Positions 17,135 to 25,119 of a DNA stretch of 42,912 nucleotides are shown piece by piece. The stretch lies in contig NZ_RHNQ01000016.1 of the NCBI RefSeq assembly GCF_003946275.1, positions 1-42,912 of the forward strand. Reading direction: 5' to 3'. A program made the translations under genes and the position numbers. This stretch comes from Loigolactobacillus backii (GTDB lineage: Bacteria > Bacillota > Bacilli > Lactobacillales > Lactobacillaceae). The notes beneath the pieces are model-generated. The model did not search any database and was not told the origin of the DNA. It saw only the letters and a program-made list of their open reading frames with translations. Position 1 is the first letter of the stretch. Each line of letters starts with the position of its first letter.

Positions 17135-17560
17135 CTCTGGGCGTTACTCTAGAACGTGCTTCAAATTCGACTTTTGTCCTAGCCTCTCATTGTTTCTGAA
17201 CGTTACTCTAGAACGTGCGCCAAAAGTCTGGGTTCACGTGCCTAACGGAAGTGTTTGAAAAAACGATTAGATTCTGAGGATTAGCCTAAACAGACGAATT
17301 ACCTTTGAAAAAGGTGATTTGGCCGTTGTAGCTACTATTCCGCAATTGAGGATTATTAGCACAAAACGCTAATAATCTAGATGCTTCATCCGTTGTCCAT
17401 TCAACTACGGCAAAAACCGCCAAGTTGAAACATGGCAACCGCAGGAATCTGTTTTTTCAAACACGACTACAGCCAATTCAATAACCATAGTACGGTTATT
17501 GAATTGGCTTACGTTACGCAGTAAACCCAAAAGCGACTTTTGTCCCACTCCTCCTCCTTT
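17099..17560. repeat. Compound R repeat containing an M element and a 16-bp hairpin
   Basis: The R-family parts are GGCTAGGACAAAAATCC, two CTCTAGAACGTGC blocks (about 17146 and 17206), GCGCCAAAAGTCTGGGTTCACGTGCC and, at the far end, AAAAGCGACTTTTGTCCCACTCC (to about 17550). An M element (17251-17464) interrupts the R sequence. Next to it is a 16-bp perfect stem AGCCAATTCAATAACC / GGTTATTGAATTGGCT (17471-17509), which recurs in diverged form at 41675-41711. The R copy at 35302-35425 lacks both and shows the uninterrupted state. This explains the whole 512-base hflX-aroK spacer. Confidence 0.75.
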
Positions 17561-17581
17561 TTATGGTGTCGATAAAATCAC

Positions 17582-18106
17582 TTAGTTCACTGCCGACTTC
17601 TGTACAAGGAAAGTTTCAATTCTTTCACTAACTTCTTCAGGTGTAAGCTCATCGGTTAATATTGTTAAATCAGAAATACGTTCATATAATGGTTCACGTT
17701 TTTTCCATAGCCTAGTCAATCCGGCTGGCCCTAATTGCCCTACAAGTGGGCGAACGGCCGCATCTTCACCGGTTAATCGTTCAAGAATTACAGTTGGTAA
17801 AGTTTTAAGAAAAATAATTGGAATTTCAGTTGCCTCGAGAACGGCCCGATTAGTCTCCGATTCAATCACACCGCCACCTGTTGATAAAATTCCGTTACGC
17901 TTGAACGCTGTTTTTAAAACCGTTGTTTCTAATTGACGAAAAGCAGCTTCGCCATCTTCGGCAAAAACTTGCTTAATTGATTTTCCCGCGGCCGAAACAA
18001 TCTCGTCATCTAAATCAATCTGTTGTTGTTGCGTGTTAATTGCTAAAACATTCCCCACTGTTGTTTTCCCCGTACCCATGAAACCAATTAAAATTGCTGT
18101 TAACAT
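17582..18106 (-). CDS. aroK: Shikimate kinase
   Basis: A 174-residue enzyme phosphorylating shikimate at O3 on the way to chorismate. Walker A GFMGTGKTT is at 8-16, the DLDD magnesium/shikimate motif at 31-34, the Arg of the AFRQLE stretch at about 57, the GGG substrate motif (STGGGV) at 75-80, and a lid Arg in DAAVRPLVG at about 115-123. Length and motifs are normal. GGGGAG lies upstream of the ATG. It starts 15 bases after the tyrA stop, so it is the second gene of a T-box-controlled operon. Confidence 0.93.
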   Translation of the reverse strand: MLTAILIGFMGTGKTTVGNVLAINTQQQQIDLDDEIVSAAGKSIKQVFAEDGEAAFRQLETTVLKTAFKRNGILSTGGGVIESETNRAVLEATEIPIIFLKTLPTVILERLTGEDAAVRPLVGQLGPAGLTRLWKKREPLYERISDLTILTDELTPEEVSERIETFLVQKSAVN

Positions 18107-18121
18107 TATTTTCGCTCCCCT

Positions 18122-19219
18122 TTACGCTCGGACTTCCGCAATCGAAATTGCTGCCAAAATTATTGTCGCTTTTTCTTTTGCCGCTTCACTTGCAAAGGTT
18201 AATTGTAAAATACCATTAATCTCTTCACGCGTTTCTAAAATTTGTAAGTTAACTAATTGCAGTCCACCTGCCGCTAGCTGCCCAGTTACTTGTGCAATGG
18301 CACCGGCGCGATCAGGAATATTAACAAATAAGTCGTAAAAACCTGGAATTGCTCCTGCCCTTTGTGGTGTTATTGAATCACGCGTCACTTTTGCCGCTTG
18401 AAAATAAGTTAATAAGGCCGCTTTGTCCTGAACTGCAATTGCCTGATCCAATTGTTTTAGCCGCATTACGTAATCGGCCAATAAATCACGCACCGTTTGA
18501 TCGTTCGTCAGCAAGATATCAGACCACATTTCAGGATCCGACGAGGCAATTCGCGTCATGTCCTTAAAGCCACCAGCTGCTAAGCGTAAGGCGGTCGGTG
18601 AATCCTTAAACTGACTAGTTGTTTCGTTAACCAAGGTTGCCGCCAGCATATGCGGTAAATGACTTAGCACTCCAACAACATGATCGTGCTCGGCCGGGGT
18701 AATTTGAAGAAATTTAGCGTGTGTCGGCGCCAATATTTTTTTTAAGTATTGCAGTGGCACTTCAAGATTTGCACGTGCCGGAACTAAAAAATAATAGGCG
18801 CTACGGAATAAATCCCGGTCGGCCGCTCTAACACCAGATTTATGTGAACCAGCCATCGGATGTCCACCAATCACAGTTACTCCCTGCTCGCAAAGGACCT
18901 CCGCCGCCTGGATAACCTGCAGCTTAGTACTACCTGTATCAGTAACAATGACCCCTGATTTTAATTGACACTTGGCCAAGATTTTAAACGCGGCTTCAAT
19001 TGCAGTTACTGGCGTGGCCAAAATAATAACATCAGCACGTGGCGCGTCCGTGGCCAAATCCGTTCCAATTTCATCAATCACGCCAGTATTTTTGGCGTAG
19101 GTTAGACTTGTCTGATTTTTATCCAAACCAATTAGATAGGCCCCCGCCACCCCTTCTTTAATATTTAACGCAAGCGAACCGCCGATAAGTCCTAAACCGC
19201 TAATAACGATCGTTACCAC
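18122..19219 (-). CDS. tyrA: Prephenate dehydrogenase with C-terminal ACT domain
   Basis: A 365-residue protein that oxidises and decarboxylates prephenate to 4-hydroxyphenylpyruvate, the tyrosine branch step. The NAD site GLGLIGGSLA is at the N-terminus. The HPMAGSHKSG motif (about 120) holds the catalytic region and PHMLAATLV marks the helical dimer domain. A C-terminal ACT domain (about 290-360, starting FVNIPDRAGAIAQVT) suggests tyrosine feedback. The GTG at 19219 is preferred because AAAGGGG lies eight bases upstream; a GTG three codons earlier is also open. It heads the tyrA-aroK operon under a T-box. Confidence 0.92.
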   Translation of the reverse strand: MVTIVISGLGLIGGSLALNIKEGVAGAYLIGLDKNQTSLTYAKNTGVIDEIGTDLATDAPRADVIILATPVTAIEAAFKILAKCQLKSGVIVTDTGSTKLQVIQAAEVLCEQGVTVIGGHPMAGSHKSGVRAADRDLFRSAYYFLVPARANLEVPLQYLKKILAPTHAKFLQITPAEHDHVVGVLSHLPHMLAATLVNETTSQFKDSPTALRLAAGGFKDMTRIASSDPEMWSDILLTNDQTVRDLLADYVMRLKQLDQAIAVQDKAALLTYFQAAKVTRDSITPQRAGAIPGFYDLFVNIPDRAGAIAQVTGQLAAGGLQLVNLQILETREEINGILQLTFASEAAKEKATIILAAISIAEVRA

Positions 19220-19311
19220 AACTGTCACCCCTTTCTAAAATTTAGCTAAGTTGCCCACTTAAATAGTTTTGAAAAAAATCCGCAATACTTTCTAAACCAC
19301 TAGTTAAACTA

Positions 19312-19545
19312 AAAAGCGTCCCCATTATCAATTACGATAACAGGGACGCTTTTGCGTGGTACCACCCAATTTCAACAAAATAACTTGCTGCACTCAAACT
19401 ATTAATGACTAAAAGCCAATTGATTCTGAACGTATAATTCACAAAGTTACCCTGCTTGACTTGCACCATTCGTCAATTCTCTAAACACCGAGATAAATTG
19501 CTACTAACCTAATCACGTTCACATCAGATATTATTAAATTATGAT
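19312..19545 (-). ncRNA. T-box riboswitch of tyrA-aroK, probably Tyr-specific
   Basis: On the minus strand the T-box core GGGTGGTACCACGC (19354-19367) is followed by a terminator, AAAGCGTCCC paired with GGGACGCTTT (about 19312-19351), with a T run. The stem I distal motifs are classical (TTAGAGA, then GGTGCAAGTC, then the 3' arm). The specifier region reads TATAC at 19436-19432, so either TAT or TAC; both are tyrosine codons and fit the tyrosine-branch gene downstream. Confidence 0.9.
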
Positions 19546-19546
19546 G

Positions 19547-19575
19547 AGAATAGCATAGATTAAGGTAACCGTCAA
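19547..19575 (-). promoter_or_regulatory. Promoter of the tyrA-aroK T-box leader
   Basis: TTGACG (19570-19575), a 17-base spacer and TATTCT (19547-19552) on the minus strand. The transcript would begin near 19540, at the foot of stem I. Confidence 0.8.
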
Positions 19576-19701
19576 TTATTTTCTGTAAAATGGTAAAAAA
19601 TCATGTACGTTTAATCGTTAATTGATACAGCACAAGCCACAGCCTTAAGCGCATTAAAATGTGCTAACTAGCAGTAAATAGGCTCCTTTTACCTTCCTAA
19701 A

Positions 19702-22491
19702 TCATGCTCTAGCCCTTCGACGACGTACCACCCATTTACGAATTTCCTCAACTAAAATTAACGGTATTGGAATGATAACCAAGAAAATCCATTCATGTAC
19801 TTGTAATGGCGCTGTATTAAAAATACCTTGTAAAAATGGTACGTAAATTAAGCAAGCTAATAGGACAATCTCAAAAACAATCCCAAAAAGCACCCGGTGA
19901 TTACTAAAGATTCCAACCTTAAAGACTGATTCGTTGATTGTTCGACAATTAATTGCCGCCGCAATCTGGCAGAAAACAATTGCCGCTAACGTCATGGTAG
20001 TCGCTTCTTGATAAACAACACCGTGAGTTGCCAAATTGGTCAGACTATAACCATAAGCAAAATTAACGTATAGGTAGGCCCCAAAAGAAATAATTGCGGC
20101 AACTAAGCCGTACCAGAAGAATGCCTTAAAAATAATTCCCTTGTTAAGTAGCTTCTCGTTCTGCGAGCGTGGCGGCTGATCCATTATACCGGATTCAGCT
20201 TGTTCAGTCCCAAGACCCAACGCCGGTAACATATCCGTGCCTAAATCGACGGACAAAATCTGCATAACCGTTAACGGCAGCGGAATTCCACCACGAGAAA
20301 ATAGAAAGACAGCGGATGGCGTTGCTTCTGGCATATTGCTGTTTAAAATATACAATAAAAACTTCTTGATATTATTGAAGACTGTCCGTCCTTCTTCAAT
20401 TGCACGAACAATTGATGCAAAATTATCATCGGTTAAAATCATATCCGCTGCTTCTTTAGCAACGTCAGTACCAGTCACACCCATTGCAATCCCGATATCA
20501 GCCTTCTTCAAAGCCGGTGCATCGTTAACGCCATCACCGGTTACGGCAACAATTTTGTTCATTGTTTGTAACATTGAAACTACCCGGAATTTTTGTTCAG
20601 GCGCCATTCGGGCAAAAATGATTTGGCCACTTAAGGCCTTTTTCAACTCTTGGTCGGTCATCGTTTTTAACTCTTGGCCAGTCACAACACGAACATCATC
20701 CCCCTGGACAATGCCAATTTTCTGAGCAATGCTTTTGGCAGTTAATCCATAGTCACCTGTGACCATGATAATTTGAATATTTGCCCGGTGACATTCTTCA
20801 ACGGCCGCCTTAACCTCTGGTCGTGGCGGATCAAGCATCACGGTCAAGCCAACAAAAGTTAAATCCTTTTCAACAGTTTCAATCGTGGCAGCATCTAAAT
20901 CTTGATCGGCAGGTAAATCACTATAAGCAATTGCTAGAACACGTAACCCTTCTTTAGCATAATTGTCATTTGCCTGCATAATCCTTTCACGATCTTCTGC
21001 CGTTAACGGAACAACCTTGCCGTTAACTTGCATTTTCTGACACAAGGCAACAACTTCATTAGGTGCACCCTTTGTGTAAGTTAAATCTTGGGCCCCATTA
21101 CTATGAATGGTCGTCATTCGTTTTCGAACTGAATCAAAGGGTAATTCCTTTATTCGGGGCGTCTTTTTTGCTTCCATGGTCAGATCCAGCCCTGCCTTTT
21201 CAGCAACAACCGTCAAACAAGCTTCTGTAGGGTCCCCTAAAACCGTATAATTATCGTTTTTTGGTGACGGCGGCACTACACGTGCATTACTTGCTAGAGC
21301 CGCACCACGTAAAAGTTGCTGTGCATCTGGATCTTTTGTTGCATCAAATTGTGCATCTGACTTAGAAATAATCTTACCTTTTGGCGCGTACCCAAGCCCA
21401 GTAACTTCCAGTTCTTCTTTAGGCAACCACAAATGGCTAACCGTCATCTGATTTTGCGTTAGCGTACCAGTTTTATCTGAACAAATTACCGAAGTCTCAC
21501 CCAATGTTTCAACACTAGACAATTGTTTAACCAATGCGTGCTTCTTAGCCATTCGGTTAACCGCCATCGCTAACGACAAGGTAACAGTAGGCAGCAGCCC
21601 CTCAGGAATAAAGGCAACAATCATTCCAAGTGCAAATATAAATGCTTGCGCCCACGGATAATGAACAAAAAAGACGGCCGCAATGAAGAAAAAGACCCCT
21701 AACGAAATTGCAATGAGTGAGATTTGCCGCGTTAAACGATCTAGTTCCTTTTCCAATGGGCTTTCAACATTACCCACTGACTGAGTTAAACGAGCAATTT
21801 TACCAAAATCGGTTTTCATTCCCGTGGAAAGGACAACGGCTGTAGCGCTGCCGCTAGAGACTGAAGTCCCGGCAAAAATCATATTACTTAATTCTGCGTG
21901 ACCAACATTTAATTTACTAACGGAATCAGCGCGCTTGGAAACTGCTGCTGATTCGCCCGTTAAGGTTGATTGGTCAACTTTCATATTGGTTGTTTGAATT
22001 AAGCGCGCATCAGCGGAGATATTATCGCCCTCTTCAACGTAGATCGTATCGCCCGGGACCAAATCTTCCGCCAAAATTTCACTTTGTTTGCCATCACGCA
22101 AAACACGAGCGTGCGCCGGTAGCATTTGGCTTAAGGCCTCCGTTGCTTTGCCGGCCTGAAATTCTTGCCAAAAGCTAAAAACACCATTGATTACATTAAC
22201 TAACCAAATAGCAATTCCAAGCTCAAGCATATGGGCAATAATTGCAATGAAACCACCCACCCACAGTAAAATGGCCATTACGCTAGTAAAATTACTCAAA
22301 AAGATTTTTATCAATGGTTCCTTCGCGGATTTTTCAATTAAATTTTTACCGTATTTTTGTTGTCGCTTGGTCGCCGCCGCACTAGTTAAACCAGTTTGAT
22401 CAACACCCAGTTTCTTATAAACAGCGCTTGGCTCAACGGCCGCCAATTGATTCATCGTGTCTGGCGCTGTCGTTTTAATCTCTTTTGCCAT
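19702..22491 (-). CDS. Cation-transporting P-type ATPase, Na/K-ATPase-like (type II)
   Basis: A 929-residue P-type ATPase of normal type II length. It has an N-terminal cation-ATPase domain, TGES (178-181), the M4 ion motif PEGLLPT (296-302), DKTGT with phosphorylated Asp 339, a nucleotide-domain KGAPNEV stretch, TGDGVNDAPALKKADIG (about 615-631), and C-terminal membrane helices. The M4 PEGLL, the M5 NSNMPEATP stretch and the M6 VDLGTDMLPALGLGTEQAESGIMDQPPR region resemble Na+/K+-ATPase alpha subunits (type IIC) more than the Ca2+ pumps, whose M4 is PEGLPA. The transported ion is not certain (Na+, K+ or Ca2+). It is monocistronic with a GGGAAAT site before the ATG. Confidence 0.88.
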   Translation of the reverse strand: MAKEIKTTAPDTMNQLAAVEPSAVYKKLGVDQTGLTSAAATKRQQKYGKNLIEKSAKEPLIKIFLSNFTSVMAILLWVGGFIAIIAHMLELGIAIWLVNVINGVFSFWQEFQAGKATEALSQMLPAHARVLRDGKQSEILAEDLVPGDTIYVEEGDNISADARLIQTTNMKVDQSTLTGESAAVSKRADSVSKLNVGHAELSNMIFAGTSVSSGSATAVVLSTGMKTDFGKIARLTQSVGNVESPLEKELDRLTRQISLIAISLGVFFFIAAVFFVHYPWAQAFIFALGMIVAFIPEGLLPTVTLSLAMAVNRMAKKHALVKQLSSVETLGETSVICSDKTGTLTQNQMTVSHLWLPKEELEVTGLGYAPKGKIISKSDAQFDATKDPDAQQLLRGAALASNARVVPPSPKNDNYTVLGDPTEACLTVVAEKAGLDLTMEAKKTPRIKELPFDSVRKRMTTIHSNGAQDLTYTKGAPNEVVALCQKMQVNGKVVPLTAEDRERIMQANDNYAKEGLRVLAIAYSDLPADQDLDAATIETVEKDLTFVGLTVMLDPPRPEVKAAVEECHRANIQIIMVTGDYGLTAKSIAQKIGIVQGDDVRVVTGQELKTMTDQELKKALSGQIIFARMAPEQKFRVVSMLQTMNKIVAVTGDGVNDAPALKKADIGIAMGVTGTDVAKEAADMILTDDNFASIVRAIEEGRTVFNNIKKFLLYILNSNMPEATPSAVFLFSRGGIPLPLTVMQILSVDLGTDMLPALGLGTEQAESGIMDQPPRSQNEKLLNKGIIFKAFFWYGLVAAIISFGAYLYVNFAYGYSLTNLATHGVVYQEATTMTLAAIVFCQIAAAINCRTINESVFKVGIFSNHRVLFGIVFEIVLLACLIYVPFLQGIFNTAPLQVHEWIFLVIIPIPLILVEEIRKWVVRRRRARA

Positions 22492-23010
22492 ATTTCCCAG
22501 ATCCCTCTATTACGAACGCCTTTAAAATTTTATTCGCACACGCTCTTAATTAAACACCAAAAAAGCCATATCGAAACAGAAAGTATTCTCAAGACACCAA
22601 CTACTGAAACACATTTTTACTAACTTACTAGTAAAAAAAGGTTCAAAATAGTTTGAAATACAATCTAATCAAAATGAACTATTTGTCATCAATATAGCGC
22701 TTTTGTAGAACAAGTCAATCTCTTCTTAAACGTTCCTGTGAACCCAGTTGAACTGAAAGATTGGATCGTTAAAAAATACCAATTAGTGAGTTGATTTTAA
22801 ACCATCTTAAGGACCGTTTTAAAGAATAATTCGAATTTTGAACAATAATTCTGGAAAAGTCCCCAGACTTCTAGCATCGACCTACTGTTTGCATAGCAGA
22901 GGGCCTTTTGATCATAATCAAACACAAAAATTGGTTTTTTGAGTACAACTTATTCAACAATTTAAACATTAATATCAGGTAGTCACTCGCCATTGACGAG
23001 TAAATGGTAT
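22492..23010. other. 519-base spacer
   Basis: Holds a 9-bp hairpin TTTTTACTA/TAGTAAAAA at 22614-22637, which would lie in the ATPase leader or act as a weak terminator. A possible minus-strand promoter TTGATT...TATTTT lies just upstream of it. Beyond these no ORF or clear element is visible. Confidence 0.35.
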
Positions 23011-23352
23011 CTATTTTGTTTTTTTATTCTGCTTATTTGCTTCACTAATCGTCATCGAAATTGTTTTAGCTTTATCGCTGACGATTAAGATTGTTCCCTT
23101 ACCCAGAAAATCTTTATTACCCGAATAATCTAGTTTTACTTCTTCGGCCAACCCAGCATTATTTTGTAAAATAAGGATGTAGATGGTTGTTGCATCAAAA
23201 TCATCGCTAAAGGCAACGGCCAAGGGAGATTGTACTAACTTCTTTTGTTTACGAAAATCACTTAACGTATTCCAAATTAAATTAATAACCTCTTTAGGTA
23301 ATAATTCCGCTACTTCCTTTGCTGTTCGATGCTTTTTTGTTGGTTCAAACAT
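23011..23352 (-). CDS. Small DUF960-like protein
   Basis: A 113-residue soluble protein. The N-terminal half (KEVAELLPKEVINLIWNTLSDF) and the later beta-rich half resemble DUF960 proteins of Gram-positives, which have no known function; the match is by pattern and moderate. The ATG at 23352 follows AAGGGGAT at good distance, so the open frame six codons further upstream is not used. It ends in a Lys/Asn-rich tail. It has no close partner on its strand. Confidence 0.6.
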   Translation of the reverse strand: MFEPTKKHRTAKEVAELLPKEVINLIWNTLSDFRKQKKLVQSPLAVAFSDDFDATTIYILILQNNAGLAEEVKLDYSGNKDFLGKGTILIVSDKAKTISMTISEANKQNKKTK

Positions 23353-23569
23353 AGTAATCCCCTTTTCCAATTCGTTAATAATATCGTTACCTTAACATAA
23401 TTTAATGCTGGAACAAAATTGATCACTAACAGGATTAGGAAATTCGTTTTTAATCTAATTTTGTTAATAAGATTTGACTTTTAAATTAATTCTTAAATTT
23501 TAAGTAAAATGCTCGTCTAAAGTGATTGATAAGGGTTACAATAGAGTTAAAGAAAGCGAGGTCTTGATA

Positions 23570-23851
23570 ATGATGACGCAATGTACAAGTTTGGTGACTG
23601 GCGGTTTTGGGCATATGATGAGTAATGGTACGGGTGCTTTCGGCTGGCTCACACTTTTGGTAGTGCTTGGCGCCATCATCACTGTCATCGCCTTCAATCG
23701 TAAACGTGAAACTGTTCGCCAAGAAATTCACCAAGAACGGCCAACAACGGCCCGTGAAATTCTTGAGCAGGAATTTGCTGCTGGCCATATTTCCCAACAA
23801 GAATATTTTCAACGCCTAGAAGTTCTGCAAGAAACACAAAAACGTTACTAA
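23570..23851 (+). CDS. Short membrane protein with SHOCT domain
   Basis: A 93-residue protein. After a Gly/Met-rich start comes one membrane segment (about 24-42), a charged stretch (NRKRETVRQEIHQER) and a C-terminal SHOCT motif (AREILEQEFAAGHISQQEYFQRLEVL, about 60-85). SHOCT domains often mediate oligomer formation in small bacterial membrane proteins. The ATG at 23570 lies eight bases after GCGAGG. It stands alone on the plus strand. Confidence 0.75.
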   Translation: MMTQCTSLVTGGFGHMMSNGTGAFGWLTLLVVLGAIITVIAFNRKRETVRQEIHQERPTTAREILEQEFAAGHISQQEYFQRLEVLQETQKRY

Positions 23852-23882
23852 AAATAGATTGACGATAGCTTATTAATGAAAC

Positions 23883-23967
23883 TAGAGTGTGATTCGAAAT
23901 CATTTTTTTAAGTATTCTACCACTAACTAGTCTGCATATATTTGAAAAAGTTTTGAAACACACTCTA
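23883..23967. repeat. 85-bp element with 17-bp terminal inverted repeats
   Basis: TAGAGTGTGATTCGAAA at the left matches the reverse complement of TTTTGAAACACACTCTA at the right with two differences. The ends contain GTGTTTCAAAA-like sequence, so it may be a distant M-family member. It lies between convergent genes and may also act as a terminator. Confidence 0.5.
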
Positions 23968-23997
23968 ATTTTAGATTAAAAATAAAAGATTCTGCCA

Positions 23998-24915
23998 TTA
24001 ATCATTAGCTGATGGCTTAGAATCTTTTTTTTGTTGCCTATTTTCAATAAAATCACGTACTTTTCCTTTACTAGGTTTAATTTCGCCATAGAAATGTTCT
24101 TCCGTTAAACGGTTAACAAACGAACTAAGTAGTAAAATCTCTGCAATAAAATCTAACCAAAACATCAGAATAATAAAGGCCCCAATTGCACCATAACTAG
24201 TAACTGAACTTGCAAAGTAGCGCACATAAATGGCGAAAACCTGCGCCAAAATTAACCAGCCGGCAGCAGTCAAGATTGCCCCTGGCAAAATACAGCGAAA
24301 ATGTAATTTAGCGTTTGGTATCATGTATAAAAGTAACATCAACAGAATTAATAACATTATTCCTGCTACAGGTAACCTTAACTGTGCAAAAAGTTGCAAA
24401 ATCAATGGCGGTAACTGCAAACGTGGGACTACATAATTTAAAATATCCTGACCAAAACCAAAGGCCAAAACAATTGCCATCATGATCAAAATAAAAACTA
24501 ACGTTAATAAAACAGAAATTATTCGACTAATTAAAGCATTTTGTGGTGTTTTAATTCCGTAAACATCATTAACACTTTTCCGTAAATTAACGATTCCCTT
24601 ACTGGCAGACCATAATGTCACCAGTGCACCAATCGACAACAAGCCACCATTACCGTTCGTCAAAAAAGATTTAATTAGGGGTAATAAATTATGGTAGATG
24701 CTAGCTGGCACCAACACTTTGATGTACTTCAGGACATCATCAACTTTGAGATCAAGTAAGGGCAATAAATTACCCAAAAAAATCATCAAGGGAAAAATAG
24801 ATAGTAAGGCATAATACGCAACAACAACAGCATTACGACTAATGTTAGCTGCTTGATATTGTTCAATTATGGGTTGTAACTTAGTTTGCCAACGTTTTAT
24901 TTTTTTCTTATTAAT
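23998..24915 (-). CDS. YihY/UPF0761-family membrane protein with apparent ATT start
   Basis: A 305-residue protein of the YihY (formerly RNase BN) family with about six membrane helices. The first standard start codon in frame (TTG/ATG at 24789-24786) falls inside the first helix, after the conserved family N-terminus. Reading upstream in frame gives INKKKIKRWQ, then an ISRNAVVVAYYALLSIFPL stretch, which is the expected family start. GGAGG lies eight bases before the ATT at 24915-24913, and an in-frame TGA lies eight codons upstream of it. Either ATT is the start, or a base is missing from the A7 tract just after it, which would bring a GTG at 24920 into frame. The tail is Lys/Ser-rich. The family's function is unclear. 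Confidence 0.8.
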   Translation of the reverse strand: MNKKKIKRWQTKLQPIIEQYQAANISRNAVVVAYYALLSIFPLMIFLGNLLPLLDLKVDDVLKYIKVLVPASIYHNLLPLIKSFLTNGNGGLLSIGALVTLWSASKGIVNLRKSVNDVYGIKTPQNALISRIISVLLTLVFILIMMAIVLAFGFGQDILNYVVPRLQLPPLILQLFAQLRLPVAGIMLLILLMLLLYMIPNAKLHFRCILPGAILTAAGWLILAQVFAIYVRYFASSVTSYGAIGAFIILMFWLDFIAEILLLSSFVNRLTEEHFYGEIKPSKGKVRDFIENRQQKKDSKPSAND

Positions 24916-25058
24916 AGCACTCGCCTCCCATCTATTTCAGTATACCAAGCGGCAGTTAACGGAGGTAGCTATAACCTTTGGCCAATCCTAATTAGCACAC
25001 ACTAGTCAGATAATTGGCCCATTTTAGTTTTAAAACTAGGTCGTGTTTGAAAAACACA

Positions 25059-25107
25059 TAAAAAGCAGCCTCAATAAAAATTAATCAGACTTTTATTGCT
25101 ACTGCTT
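25059..25107 (-). terminator. Terminator of the SUKH-domain gene
   Basis: AAGCAG/CTGCTT and CAATAAAA/TTTTATTG helices separated by a three-base internal loop, followed on the minus strand by a T run. It lies 12 bases after the stop codon. Confidence 0.75.
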
Positions 25108-25119
25108 CTATCTTAAAAA

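Noticed and set aside
15391-17560. CRISPR array or phage attachment sites around hflX
   Set aside because: The repeats are long, inverted and few, with no regular short spacers, no cas genes and no integrase.
20237-20725. A 162-codon ORF opposite the P-type ATPase
   Set aside because: Antisense to the conserved phosphorylation and hinge domains; low-complexity product and no ribosome site.
23486-23963. Minus-strand ORFs over the SHOCT gene
   Set aside because: The plus-strand frame has a ribosome site and a recognisable domain; the opposite frames do not.
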